A stretch of DNA of 32,108 nt, taken from assembly GCA_900555495.1 (NCBI GenBank), contig USLD01000003.1, positions 1 through 32,108 on the forward strand, read 5' to 3'. Source of the stretch: an uncultured Slackia sp. GTDB taxonomy: Bacteria; Actinomycetota; Coriobacteriia; Coriobacteriales; Eggerthellaceae. The notes below the pieces were generated by a model. It did not search any database and was not told the DNA's origin. It worked only from the letters and a program-made list of their open reading frames with translations. Each line of letters begins with the position of its first letter. The first letter of the stretch is position 1. The translations under genes were made by a program, and so were the position numbers. Below, piece by piece: positions 1 to 7,560 of the stretch.

Positions 1-665
1 TAGGAGCAGTTGTTAAGTTCGATGACGTTTTCGCCGGACGTGCCCGTAATATAGACGCGTTGCATGTTTTTGCAGTTGTTGAACTTGGCAGTGATTTTAT
101 ATGCGGAATTGCGCTGCCCCCAAAGGGCAATACCGTTCAGGTCGTTGACCTCGATTTCGATATCCGACGTGAGATAGCTGCCGTCAGCCGCCTGCTTTCC
201 TGTCGCACGATCGTATTTAAAGGTGTCGACCTCAATGTCGTGCTCGCCGCCCTCGGTCACCGTTGCACCATTGCCCCAAATGGTGATGCTGTCAGCAACA
301 TGCGCATGCTGCATGGAACCAAGATCGGCGCCGGGCTTGCAATACAGCACAGCCTCGCCTTCGGGGCCATCCTTGTAGTATTCGCTCAAGGCCTCGAAAA
401 GAGTCTTGCTGTACACGAGCTGCCCGCTTTTATTCTTGAACACGCACGTATTGCCGTCCGTGAACGATTCCGCGGTTACCCCTTCCGGCAGAACGGCACG
501 AACCTGCCCGGCGGCATCGTTCGAAGAATCGTTTTGGCCCGCCTCGGACGCAGCAGGCAGCCCCGCCGCATCTTGATCGGCGAAAGCGACCCCCGTACCG
601 GTCAGCGTCAATGCCGCACACAAGCCCGCGGTAACGACGACTTTGGCACCCATAGCATTAAACAT
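1..665 (-). CDS. Secreted beta-helix-like surface protein, 5' part (runs off the left edge)
   Basis: A leftward reading frame is open from an ATG at 663-665 to the edge of the window with no stop, so only about 221 N-terminal residues are seen. The start is supported by GGAG at 673-676, seven bases upstream; an in-frame ATG at 653 is a less likely alternative. Residues 1-29 form a signal peptide (charged start, hydrophobic VVVTAGLCAALTLTG core, AFA cleavage site before DQ). An Ala/Ser/Asp-rich linker follows, then YSKTLFEALSEYYKD, resembling the strand-helix opening of pectate-lyase-like beta-helix proteins, and short repeating strands ending in Asn-rich turns (KFNNCKNMQRV, ELNNCS). The opening resembles that of the SLH protein at 23653-26190 (ATLAEAVEAAEDGDEI), so they may be paralogues. 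The anchor and function lie outside the window. Confidence 0.75.
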   Translation of the reverse strand, partial: MFNAMGAKVVVTAGLCAALTLTGTGVAFADQDAAGLPAASEAGQNDSSNDAAGQVRAVLPEGVTAESFTDGNTCVFKNKSGQLVYSKTLFEALSEYYKDGPEGEAVLYCKPGADLGSMQHAHVADSITIWGNGATVTEGGEHDIEVDTFKYDRATGKQAADGSYLTSDIEIEVNDLNGIALWGQRNSAYKITAKFNNCKNMQRVYITGTSGENVIELNNCS

Positions 666-1091
666 GCAACCACTCCGTTCTCTTGGGCGAAAGCACTATG
701 CCATCGCGCTGAACATATTCGCGATAATACCTCACCGGTGCTCGAATCGTTTGTAAAATACAGTTTTTGCCTGCTGAAAAAATACGCTGATGACCAGGTA
801 CGACAGAACATCGGACGAACCGACCGCATACGGCGCACAAACCGCCGTCGACCCTCAGGGAAACGATGAATAGGAGCGGGCTTTTTGCCGAATCCGTCGA
901 AAAGCAGCGAGGTTTGGTCTCGAGGGACTATACTCGCCGCACGCACGTCACCTGCAAATGCCGAATCAACGTCCCGCCGTCGAAGCGCTGGCGGAGAAGA
1001 CCGATAGCATTCGCTTACAGCCTGATCAGAAAAGGGGAGCGCCGCTCAAACCCTGTTCGAATATCTCTCGGACCCAATGAATGCAGAAAAC
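666..1091. other. Intergenic region, no gene seen
   Basis: About 425 bp between the left-edge secreted protein and the tRNA terminator. Frames open here have arginine- and cysteine-rich translations without family resemblance or ribosome binding sites. A TATTAT box lies around 725-732 on the minus strand upstream of the left-edge gene, but no -35 at a proper distance was found, so the promoter is not called. Confidence 0.5.
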
Positions 1092-1116
1092 AAAAAAAGG
1101 CACCCGATGGATGCCT
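1092..1116 (-). terminator. Intrinsic terminator of the tRNA-fMet transcript
   Basis: On the minus strand AGGCATCC, loop ATC and GGGTGCCT form an 8-bp stem (one T-G pair), followed at once by a run of seven T. It starts eight bases after the tRNA CCA end. Confidence 0.85.
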
Positions 1117-1123
1117 GAGAATT

Positions 1124-1200
1124 TGGTCGCGGGGGCCGGATTTGAACCGACGGCCTCCGGGTTATGAGCCCGGCGAGCTACCAGACTGCTCCACCCCGCA
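1124..1200 (-). tRNA. Initiator tRNA-fMet (anticodon CAU)
   Basis: A 77-nt leftward tRNA with encoded CCA (1124-1126). The anticodon arm is CCGGG-CTCATAA-CCCGG: three consecutive G-C pairs at the base of the anticodon stem are the hallmark of initiator tRNA and exclude elongator Met and Ile2 tRNAs. The D loop (AGCAGTCTGGTAGCTC) and T arm (GGTTCAAATCC) match the canonical initiator. Position 1 is T and position 72 is G, so the usual C1xA72 mismatch is replaced by a weak U-G pair; this should still mark the end as unpaired-like for formylation. It has its own promoter and terminator, so it is a monocistronic unit. Confidence 0.96.
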
Positions 1201-1230
1201 ATATATGTAAACCCCTTAGGGCAAGAAGGT

Positions 1231-1259
1231 ATATTACGCTGGGTTGACGAAGAACGCAA
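1231..1259 (-). promoter_or_regulatory. Sigma-70-type promoter of tRNA-fMet
   Basis: On the minus strand TTGCGT (1254-1259) and TAATAT (1231-1236) are separated by 17 bp. Initiation would fall near 1224, giving a 5' leader of about 24 nt before the mature tRNA. Confidence 0.75.
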
Positions 1260-1420
1260 GATTTGAATTCTATTTTGCAGAGTCCATCACGCGTTCTCCA
1301 CAACTTCTGAACGGGGGCATGCAGTCGGCGGACGGGGTTCCGGCCCTTATCGGACCGAAATCCGGCCGCAAGCCGCCCGGCAAACCTCCTGCCGACAGCC
1401 GTCCCGATCCAGGCGAAACC

Positions 1421-2497
1421 CTACGCCCTTTCCACCATATAGCAGCAGTGGATCTTCGGATTGCGTTCGAAATCATGCGGAATGGTCTTCGCCGTGATGT
1501 CGGTCAGCTTCACGCCTTCCGCCTCGAGCGCTTCGAAATCGGGCTTGAAGTTGCGCAGATTGCAGCTGAACACCGCCACGCCGCCGGGCGCCAAAAGACG
1601 CACCACGTGCGAAAGCAGCCTCACGTGGTCGCGCTGCACGCTCCAGGTGTTTTTGCCCATGGCCTTCGAGTTAGAGAACGTCGGCGGGTCCACGAAGACC
1701 AAATCGAACTGGCGGCCCTGCTTCACCGCGTTCACCATCCACTGCAAAACATCAGCGCGCTCGAAACGATGCTCGGGGCCTTCGCAACCGTTCAACGCCA
1801 TGTTGCGCTTCGCCCAGTCCAAATACGTCTGGGACAGGTCGACCGTCAGCGTGCTGGCCGCGCCGCCCACCGCCGCGTGCACCGTGCAGGTGCCCGTGTA
1901 CGAGAACAGATTCAGGAAGCGCTTGCCCTCGGCCATGCCGCCCACCATTTCGCGGGTCACGCGGTGGTCCAGGAAGATGCCCGTGTCCAGGTAGCTGCCC
2001 ATGTCGACCTCGAGCACGTTGCCGGCCTCCTGCGTATACATGAGATAGCCGTCTTTCTGCTGGTCGACGTACTGGCCGCCGCCCTTTTCGCGGCGACGCG
2101 TCTTGGCGAACACGCGCCCCGAAGGGATGCCCGACACAGCCGACGCGATAGCCACCGCATCGCGGAAGCGCGCTTCGGCCTTTTCGGGATCGATGCTTTT
2201 CGGCGCCTGGTATTCGGCCACGATCAGGCAGCTTTCGCCTTCGCTTTTCCACACGCCGTCGTAGCGGTCGATCGCCACCGAAAAATCAGGCAGATCGGCG
2301 TCGTAGATGCGATAGCACGAAATGTCGTTTTTACGCGCCCACTTGCGGCGCTCTTTCGCCACCTTCTTGAAGCGCGCGGCGAATTGATCCGAGCCCTTAT
2401 CGTGCACGGGAACGGAAATTTCGGCGCCGCTTTCCAGATTGGCGACCTTGATGACGGATGCCGGAGCATCCATGAATGCGGGGGTAGTCGTAGTCAT
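1421..2497 (-). CDS. RlmK-like class I SAM-dependent 23S rRNA methyltransferase
   Basis: 358 aa. Matches the C-terminal (RlmK) half of the fused E. coli RlmKL enzyme, which makes m7G2069 in 23S rRNA. Residues 1-150 carry the PUA-like/EEHEADER-type lead-in; the Rossmann methyltransferase domain follows with NLFSYTGT (196-203, SAM-binding motif I region), TVDLS (218-222, acidic ribose ligand), RADVLQW (247-253) and the catalytic DPPTFSNS (270-277). The THUMP/RlmL half, for m2G2445, is absent: this is a standalone K module. Met1 is chosen because the conserved N-terminus starts close by; only a weak GGG lies upstream. Cytoplasmic, single gene, no clear terminator. The exact target base is inferred from family. 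Confidence 0.88.
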   Translation of the reverse strand: MTTTTPAFMDAPASVIKVANLESGAEISVPVHDKGSDQFAARFKKVAKERRKWARKNDISCYRIYDADLPDFSVAIDRYDGVWKSEGESCLIVAEYQAPKSIDPEKAEARFRDAVAIASAVSGIPSGRVFAKTRRREKGGGQYVDQQKDGYLMYTQEAGNVLEVDMGSYLDTGIFLDHRVTREMVGGMAEGKRFLNLFSYTGTCTVHAAVGGAASTLTVDLSQTYLDWAKRNMALNGCEGPEHRFERADVLQWMVNAVKQGRQFDLVFVDPPTFSNSKAMGKNTWSVQRDHVRLLSHVVRLLAPGGVAVFSCNLRNFKPDFEALEAEGVKLTDITAKTIPHDFERNPKIHCCYMVERA

Positions 2498-2623
2498 GCG
2501 CCCTATGGTAGCGAAGGCGGGCGGACGCGTCTACGAAAACGGCCGGATGTGCTGCACGCAACGAAAAAACCAGGCCGCAGCCACGAATCAATCCGCCCGC
2601 CGCCTTCGCCGAATCGCACCGCG

Positions 2624-2737
2624 CTACAGACGATGCGTGCGCGCGAGCCAGTAGACCAGCGCCATGAACCCTACCGAGAAACAAGCCGCCGACAACACCG
2701 CAGTCGCGAACGCGCCGCTGAACAGACCCGTACTCAT
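2624..2737 (-). CDS. 37-aa single-span small membrane protein
   Basis: A short leftward frame starting with ATG at 2735-2737, preceded by a perfect AAGGAGG Shine-Dalgarno (2745-2751) seven bases upstream, which is the main reason to call it. The product MSTGLFSGAF... has one hydrophobic helix (about residues 8-30: AFATAVLSAACF through MALVYWLA) and ends ARTHRL, giving a positive-inside C-terminus. A longer frame starting at 2839 would add an unlikely hydrophilic lead. No family recognised. It stands alone between the methyltransferase and the Nudix gene, about 125 bp from each. It could be a small regulator or subunit of a membrane complex, but nothing in the sequence says which. Confidence 0.6.
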   Translation of the reverse strand: MSTGLFSGAFATAVLSAACFSVGFMALVYWLARTHRL

Positions 2738-2863
2738 GAAAACGCCTCCTTCGCCCTGCGAGCAACCTCTCACGTCTTCGGCTTCAGCATACGAAGCGAA
2801 GGCCAAAGACGTGCGAGAGGCGTGTCGATCCCAGGTCAAAAGCGTGTCATGGGATGCAGCGCC

Positions 2864-3481
2864 TTATGCGAACGGCGGATTCGCCACCATTTCGAGCACT
2901 AGCTGGCAACGGATGGAAAGCGGGTCACGGTTCTCGGCAAGAAAGCGCGGAATGTCTTCGCGCTTGAGCTCGAACGCCTCGATGAACTCGGTCGATTCAG
3001 CACGAGGCTCGCCAACGCGCACCACTTCGGCGAACACCATCGCGATGCTTTCGTCGCCCATGCCGAGCGACGAATAGCCCGGCTGCAGCGACGCACGAGC
3101 GTTCGCGGGGCGGCCGTTTTCGTCGCGCACCAGATCGTAGCCCGTTTCTTCGCGCAGCTCGCGCGCCGCGCATTCCACGACATCTTCGCCGGCCTCGCGC
3201 AGACCCGCGGGAAACGCCACGCACATTCGGTTCATCGGATAACGGAATTCGCGAATGAGCAGAAACGCGTCATCGGCCGTATGCCCCACGACGCACACGG
3301 CGTCCGACGACGGCTCCGCGGCGGCCGTATCGCGCACTTCGCCCTCGTAGCGCTGCAGCGCTTTGCGGGAAACCACCTCGTAGGGCAGCTCGCGGCCGTC
3401 GGGCAGTTCGTAGGTGAGCACATATTTCTTCAGCCAGCCGTCGCTGACCTGTTCCACGTTTTTCAGCTCGGGCATCTTCAT
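2864..3481 (-). CDS. Nudix hydrolase, ADP-ribose pyrophosphatase-like
   Basis: 205 aa. A complete Nudix box lies at residues 93-115 (G-x5-E-x7-RELREETGY), whose REXXEE glutamates bind Mg2+/Mn2+. The upstream FRYPMNRMCVAFPAG (79-93) is typical of the ADP-ribose/NDP-sugar pyrophosphatase branch (NudF/YqkG-like), which cleaves ADP-ribose to AMP and ribose-5-phosphate. The start codon ATG (3479-3481) overlaps the TGA of the upstream oxoamine synthase by four bases (ATGA), so the two are translationally coupled; an open stretch further upstream in this frame is antisense-type noise inside that gene. Substrate is inferred from family only. Confidence 0.9.
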   Translation of the reverse strand: MKMPELKNVEQVSDGWLKKYVLTYELPDGRELPYEVVSRKALQRYEGEVRDTAAAEPSSDAVCVVGHTADDAFLLIREFRYPMNRMCVAFPAGLREAGEDVVECAARELREETGYDLVRDENGRPANARASLQPGYSSLGMGDESIAMVFAEVVRVGEPRAESTEFIEAFELKREDIPRFLAENRDPLSIRCQLVLEMVANPPFA

Positions 3482-4593
3482 CGCAGCACCTCCAGGTCGC
3501 GGCCGACATTCACGAACGCCTCGACGGCGAGGTCCAAATCCTCCTGCGTGTGATCCGCGGAGAGAATGCACCTGATACGGGCCTTGCCGCGCGCCACCAG
3601 CGGATACTGGATGGCCTGCGCGAACACGCCCTGCTCGTAGAGCGCATCGCTCATGCGCACGGCCAGCGCCTCGTCGCCGATCATGACGGGCACGACGGGC
3701 GTGGTGGAAATGCCCGTGTCGAAGCCCGCCTCTTGCATGCGCTCGGCGAAATACGCACGGTTCTGCCACAGACGACGCACGCGCGAATCGTCCGACACGA
3801 TAAGGCGCAGCGACTCGGCCGCAGCAGCAGCCAAGGAGGGCGCGAGCGGCGATGCCGTCAAAATGAACGAGCGGGCGCCCACGCGCACGCGGTCGATCAG
3901 CTCCTGGCTACCGGCCACGAAGCCGCCCATGACGCCGAACGCCTTGCCGAGCGACCCGGTTTCGACCTGCACGCGGCCTTCCAGCCCGAAGTGCGCCACC
4001 GTGCCGCGGCCCATGGGGCCCATCACGCCGTCGCCGTGGGCATCGTCCACGAGGAACATGGCGCCGTGGCGCTCGCACACTGCGGCGATTTCGTCGAGCG
4101 GAGCCACGTCGCCGTCCATGCTGAACACGGCATCGGTCATGACCAGCTTGGTTTCGGCCTCGCATGCGGCGAGCTTTTCTTCGAGGTCGCGCACATCGCA
4201 ATGCTTGTACACCGTAGTATGCGCGCGCGACAGGCGGCATCCGTCGATCAGGCTGCCGTGATTGAGTTCGTCGGAAAAAATTTCATCGCCCTTGCCCACC
4301 AAAACGGGAATCACGCCCACGTTGGCCGCGTAGCCCGACGAGAACACCAGCGCGGCTTCGACCCCCTTGAACGCGGCAAGCTCGCGCTCGAGTTCCGCGT
4401 GCACGGGAAAATCGCCCACGATGTTGCGGCTCGCGCACGGGCCCACGCCGTATTCGTCGAGCGCGCGCTTGGCCGCAGCCACCACCTCGGGCGCGTCGGC
4501 CAAGCCGAGATAGTTGTTCGACGCAAGATTCACCACGCTTTTGCCCGCGAGCACCACACGGCCGCCCTGGGGCGTTTCGGTCGTTCTGAACAT
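3478..4593 (-). CDS. PLP-dependent alpha-oxoamine synthase (glycine C-acetyltransferase / AONS-like)
   Basis: 371 aa, fold-type I aminotransferase class II. Visible motifs: NLASNNYLGL (22-31), the cofactor-stacking SSGYAAN (85-91), DELNHGSLIDG (108-118), VDDAHGDGVMG (182-192) and ETGSLGKAFG (211-220) with the Schiff-base lysine K217. The family condenses an acyl-CoA with an amino acid: glycine plus acetyl-CoA for KBL, alanine plus pimeloyl-CoA/ACP for BioF. The overall pattern is nearest KBL, but no threonine dehydrogenase or biotin gene is adjacent, so the substrate is open. About 25 N-terminal residues usual in KBL are missing; yet AAGGAGG four bases before the ATG strongly supports this start. 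First gene of a two-gene unit with the Nudix hydrolase. Confidence 0.85.
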   Translation of the reverse strand: MFRTTETPQGGRVVLAGKSVVNLASNNYLGLADAPEVVAAAKRALDEYGVGPCASRNIVGDFPVHAELERELAAFKGVEAALVFSSGYAANVGVIPVLVGKGDEIFSDELNHGSLIDGCRLSRAHTTVYKHCDVRDLEEKLAACEAETKLVMTDAVFSMDGDVAPLDEIAAVCERHGAMFLVDDAHGDGVMGPMGRGTVAHFGLEGRVQVETGSLGKAFGVMGGFVAGSQELIDRVRVGARSFILTASPLAPSLAAAAAESLRLIVSDDSRVRRLWQNRAYFAERMQEAGFDTGISTTPVVPVMIGDEALAVRMSDALYEQGVFAQAIQYPLVARGKARIRCILSADHTQEDLDLAVEAFVNVGRDLEVLR

Positions 4594-4789
4594 GCCGCCT
4601 CCTTACCGCGCGGATGCGCGTCTTGCGAAAGTCGTTCCATACGCCATTGTACTCGTGAAAAAGCAAGCGCCGCACGGGGCGGACGGCCGCAGGCCACGGG
4701 CGGCGCGGGCGGGTTTTCGCGAGGCGGAACGGAGCAAACGGCGCCCGAGAGGGCCGCCGCGTCGGGTTCGTGCGAAAAAATGCACGTTT

Positions 4790-4922
4790 TTTGCAGTTGG
4801 CGGTCTTTTTTAGGGCCAGATTCTTCCCCGCGCGGGTCGAAACACGGCATTCGGAGGCCGTTTTCCTCGAAAACGCCCCTCTCGGCACCGAAAACGTCGG
4901 TCAAAAGACCGCCAACTGCAAA
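4790..4922. repeat. 20-bp perfect inverted repeat enclosing 93 bp with nested hairpins
   Basis: The arm at 4790-4809 (TTTGCAGTTGGCGGTCTTTT) is an exact reverse complement of 4903-4922. The enclosed 93 bp contains a second hairpin, CGTTTTC-CTC-GAAAACG, near 4859-4875. The right arm also contains GGTC-AAAA-GACC. It could be a REP/MITE-like intergenic element, a structured RNA, or two terminators facing each other (the left arm reads into a T6 run). No coding content inside. Confidence 0.7.
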
Positions 4923-5166
4923 TTTCTTACAATTTTTCACTCCTGATCTGCACGCGGCCCCGAAACGGACAACGCAGCCCGCGATTCCGGACACACCGAC
5001 CCTCGCGCGCTGCCGAGCATGCGCAAAAACAGCCGCTTCGGAAGCGCTAAGCGTGGCACTCCCGAAAAAACCAGCGACAAGCTGCAGGTTTCTTTCGTTT
5101 TTCAATCGCCGCCGAATGTAAAAGACGCTGTTTGAACTCGCTTTGCGTGCTGTTGCCCTAAAAGCC

Positions 5167-5247
5167 GAATTGCAACCTAAGAATTTTGCTCTTCGCGGTC
5201 GGCATCGACGCTTCGCAGCAATTGCAAAACGAAAACTTTTGCAATTC
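5167..5247. repeat. Cluster of TTGCAA palindromes upstream of the aminopeptidase
   Basis: GAATTGCAA (5167-5175) is inverted as TTGCAATTC (5239-5247). Between them lie GCAATTGC (5218-5225) and a hairpin TTGCAAAA-CGAAAAC-TTTTGCAA (5222-5244). Three TTGCAA copies at 5170, 5222 and 5239 make a candidate operator region for the gene starting at 5385; the regulator is unknown. Confidence 0.4.
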
Positions 5248-5384
5248 TCGCGACAAAACAGGCAAACGCACGCCGAACCGCCAACCCGCGAAACGCCGCG
5301 GCACGCAAACGCGTACACTCTGACAAAACCGCAACCGCGCGCTGCGTCCGCGCCGCACGCGACCACCTTCTGAAAGGATCGGCC

Positions 5385-6656
5385 ATGACCGCTGAACACA
5401 CCGAACCCTGCGCCCCCTCCCTCGACGAGCGCATGCGCGCCTATGCGCGCCTCATCGTGGAGGCGGTCTGCGCCCTCGAGCCGGGGCAGGACCTATTCGT
5501 CCGTGCGAACATCGAAAGCGCTCCCCTGGTGCGCCTCATCACGCAAGAGGCCTACGACCTGGGCGCCCACCATGTGACCGTGCGTTTTTCCGACGAGGCG
5601 ATCGAACGCATGCACTACGACCATTGCGCAATGGACGTCTTTGAAAACGTCCCGTCTTGGCTCGCCGATCTGAACAACAGCATGGCCCGCGACGGCGCGG
5701 CGGTGCTCACCATCGATTCGGACGACCCCGAGGCCATGTCGGGCATCGACACGCGCAAGCTCATCGCCCGCGCCCAGGCAAGCCACAAGGCATGCAAAGA
5801 GTTCTACGACGCGCTCGATTTCGGACGCTGCGTCTGGTGCATCGTCGGCGGAGCCTCGCCTGCGTGGGCACGCAAAGTGTTCCCCGAACTGCCCGAACAC
5901 GAAGCCGTCGAACGCCTGTGGGACGCGATCTTCAAGACGGTCCGCCTCGAAGGCGCCGATGCCGCCGCAGCCGTGGAAGCCTGGAACAAGCATCGCGACA
6001 GCTTCGCCGACCGCTGCGCCTGGCTGAACGCCCAGCGTTTCGATGCGCTGCACTACACCAACGCGCACGGAACCGACCTGACCGTCGGCCTGACCGACAA
6101 ACACCTGTTCAACGGCGGCGGCGACACCACAGTAGACGGCGTGACGTTCTTCCCCAACATGCCGACCGAGGAAATCTTCTCGACGCCCGACCGCCTGCGT
6201 GCCGAAGGCACCGTGGTCTCGGCCATGCCGCTTGCGCACAACGGCAGCCTGATCGAGAACTTCAGCCTGACCTTCAAGGACGGCCGCGTGGTCGATCTGC
6301 ATGCCGAGCGCGGCGAAGACGTGCTGCGTTCGATCGTCGAAACCGACGAGGACTCCTGCCGCCTGGGCGAAGTGGCGCTCGTGCCCTTCGATAGCCCGAT
6401 CCGCAACGCAGGCGTGCTGTTCTACAGCACGCTGTTCGACGAAAACGCGAGCTGCCACCTGGCGCTCGGCCGCGGCTTCGCCGACTGCTACGAAGGCGGT
6501 TACGACATGACCGAAGACGAACTGTTCGAAGCGGGTGTCAACAAGAGCGCAACGCACGTCGACTTCATGATCGGCACCGACGACCTGAACATCGACGGCA
6601 TCAAGGCCGACGGCGAGCGCGTGGCGATTTTCCGAAACGGCAACTGGGCCTTTTAA
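5385..6656 (+). CDS. M29-family metallo-aminopeptidase
   Basis: 423 aa, within the usual 400-420 aa of the AmpS/AmpT/PepS family. These cytoplasmic dimers remove N-terminal residues using two metal ions (Co2+/Zn2+). Putative metal ligands by position and context are E262/E263 in NMPTEEIFSTPD, E329 in RLGEVALVP, H358 in ENASCHLALG, and H391/D393 in SATHVDFMIG; spacing matches the family. The N-terminal half (1-240) is the alpha/beta domain that caps the active site. AAAGGA eight bases upstream supports the ATG. Monocistronic: preceded by the structured region 4594-5384 and followed by a strong hairpin at 6669-6702. Likely role is peptide turnover, fitting an asaccharolytic anaerobe. Confidence 0.93.
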   Translation: MTAEHTEPCAPSLDERMRAYARLIVEAVCALEPGQDLFVRANIESAPLVRLITQEAYDLGAHHVTVRFSDEAIERMHYDHCAMDVFENVPSWLADLNNSMARDGAAVLTIDSDDPEAMSGIDTRKLIARAQASHKACKEFYDALDFGRCVWCIVGGASPAWARKVFPELPEHEAVERLWDAIFKTVRLEGADAAAAVEAWNKHRDSFADRCAWLNAQRFDALHYTNAHGTDLTVGLTDKHLFNGGGDTTVDGVTFFPNMPTEEIFSTPDRLRAEGTVVSAMPLAHNGSLIENFSLTFKDGRVVDLHAERGEDVLRSIVETDEDSCRLGEVALVPFDSPIRNAGVLFYSTLFDENASCHLALGRGFADCYEGGYDMTEDELFEAGVNKSATHVDFMIGTDDLNIDGIKADGERVAIFRNGNWAF

Positions 6657-6668
6657 CAGGCATGATAC

Positions 6669-6702
6669 GCGGCATGGAGCATAAGGCGCAGCTCCATGCC
6701 GC
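6669..6702 (+). terminator. 12-bp perfect hairpin after the aminopeptidase, no T tract
   Basis: GCGGCATGGAGC and GCTCCATGCCGC pair perfectly around a 10-nt loop, starting 12 bases after the stop codon. There is no T run on the plus strand, so it may be a Rho-type or RNA-stabilising 3' hairpin rather than a classic intrinsic terminator. Confidence 0.55.
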
Positions 6703-6813
6703 AGCTCGCGCGGCGGCGGGCGCGGACCTGCGACAAGGCGGGCCGACCCGCCGAAACGTACGTGGTGTGAAGACTTTTTAAGATTTCAGGCGAGCGGCGG
6801 GCGCGGGTGTAGC

Positions 6814-7557
6814 ATGTGCATCTCTGCACCCGAGACGAATCGAGATGATACGCGCCGCGCGCATTACGTTATGCAAAACGCATCCAACGAACCAACCCGA
6901 ACCGATTCCCCGCTTCTCGACGGCGCCGCCGTCGCAACCGATGCGCAAACCTGCGCGCCATGCCCTCCCGGCAACGTCGATACGCCGCCCGCGCGGCAAC
7001 GAAAGCGCGACAAGGCGAAACGCGGCAGCAAGAAGCTCGGCATGCTCTGTCTGCAGTTCGCGTTTCTGGCAGGCGTCTGCTACGTGGGAAGCGCCGTATC
7101 CGACTCGCTTCCTATCTCCATTCCAGGCAACATCTGCAGCATGGTCATCCTTTTGACGCTGCTCATCAGCGGCATCGTCGCCGAAGAGAAGATCGCACTC
7201 GCATCCAACTTCCTGCTGAAATACATGCCGGTCTTCTTCATTCCCGCGGGCGTTACCATCATCACCAGCCTCCCGCTGATCCAGGGCCGCATTCCCCAAT
7301 TCATTCTGGTGTGCCTGGTCACTACGTTCCTGGTGTTTCTGGCTACCTCGACCACCGTGGTCGCCGTGACGCGCCTGCAAAAGTATTTCCTCGCGAAGCG
7401 CGCAGGAGAAAATGTCGAATTACACAAGGTGTTCTCTATCAAGGGCGATCCGACCCTTGCTTCCTACGACCCGCCTGCGAGCAAAAGCGGGCGCGGGCAA
7501 AACCGCCCCTGCGCTCTGAATGTCGAACGAACCGTCCCCACCGCCGAGGGAGAATAA
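6814..7557 (+). CDS. lrgA: CidA/LrgA-family membrane protein with long N- and C-terminal extensions
   Basis: 247 aa as called. The LrgA core (about residues 77-187) has four hydrophobic segments: MLCLQFAFLAGVCYVGSAV, NICSMVILLTLLISGI, MPVFFIPAGVTIITSL and ILVCLVTTFLVFLATSTTVVAV. It includes the family signature SISIPGNICSM-like loop and EEKIALASNFLLKYMPVFFIPAG. Typical LrgA is 115-150 aa; here about 75 basic N-terminal residues and 50 C-terminal residues flank it. The true start is uncertain: ATG 6814 has no good ribosome binding site, and ATG 6871 is possible. LrgA with LrgB forms a holin-like/metabolite export pair (pyruvate export in some Firmicutes) affecting autolysis. lrgB begins three bases after the stop. 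Confidence 0.85.
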   Translation: MCISAPETNRDDTRRAHYVMQNASNEPTRTDSPLLDGAAVATDAQTCAPCPPGNVDTPPARQRKRDKAKRGSKKLGMLCLQFAFLAGVCYVGSAVSDSLPISIPGNICSMVILLTLLISGIVAEEKIALASNFLLKYMPVFFIPAGVTIITSLPLIQGRIPQFILVCLVTTFLVFLATSTTVVAVTRLQKYFLAKRAGENVELHKVFSIKGDPTLASYDPPASKSGRGQNRPCALNVERTVPTAEGE

Positions 7558-7560
7558 CGC

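Larger units (their letters stand above)
4594..5384. other. Long gene-free region between divergent genes
   Basis: About 790 bp separate the oxoamine synthase (leftward) and the aminopeptidase (rightward). Long frames exist on both strands but their translations are low-complexity (Arg/Ala/Cys-rich), cross into the neighbouring genes antisense, and have no convincing ribosome binding site. What is present is structure: an inverted repeat at 4790-4922 and a group of TTGCAA palindromes at 5167-5247, in a locally A/T-rich stretch unlike the flanking genes. Confidence 0.6.

Noticed and set aside
60..869. 269-residue rightward frame opposite the left-edge secreted gene
   Set aside because: The leftward frame has a ribosome site and signal peptide; this one has neither and reads through its promoter region.
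3550..5121. 523-residue open frame antisense to the oxoamine synthase, extending into the gene-free region
   Set aside because: Histidine/arginine/alanine-rich shadow translation; stops being open where the sense gene composition ends; no start signals.
4530..5399. 289-residue leftward frame covering most of the 790-bp intergenic region
   Set aside because: Crosses an inverted repeat and the start of the oxoamine synthase; Cys/Arg/Phe-rich, no ribosome binding site, no family features.
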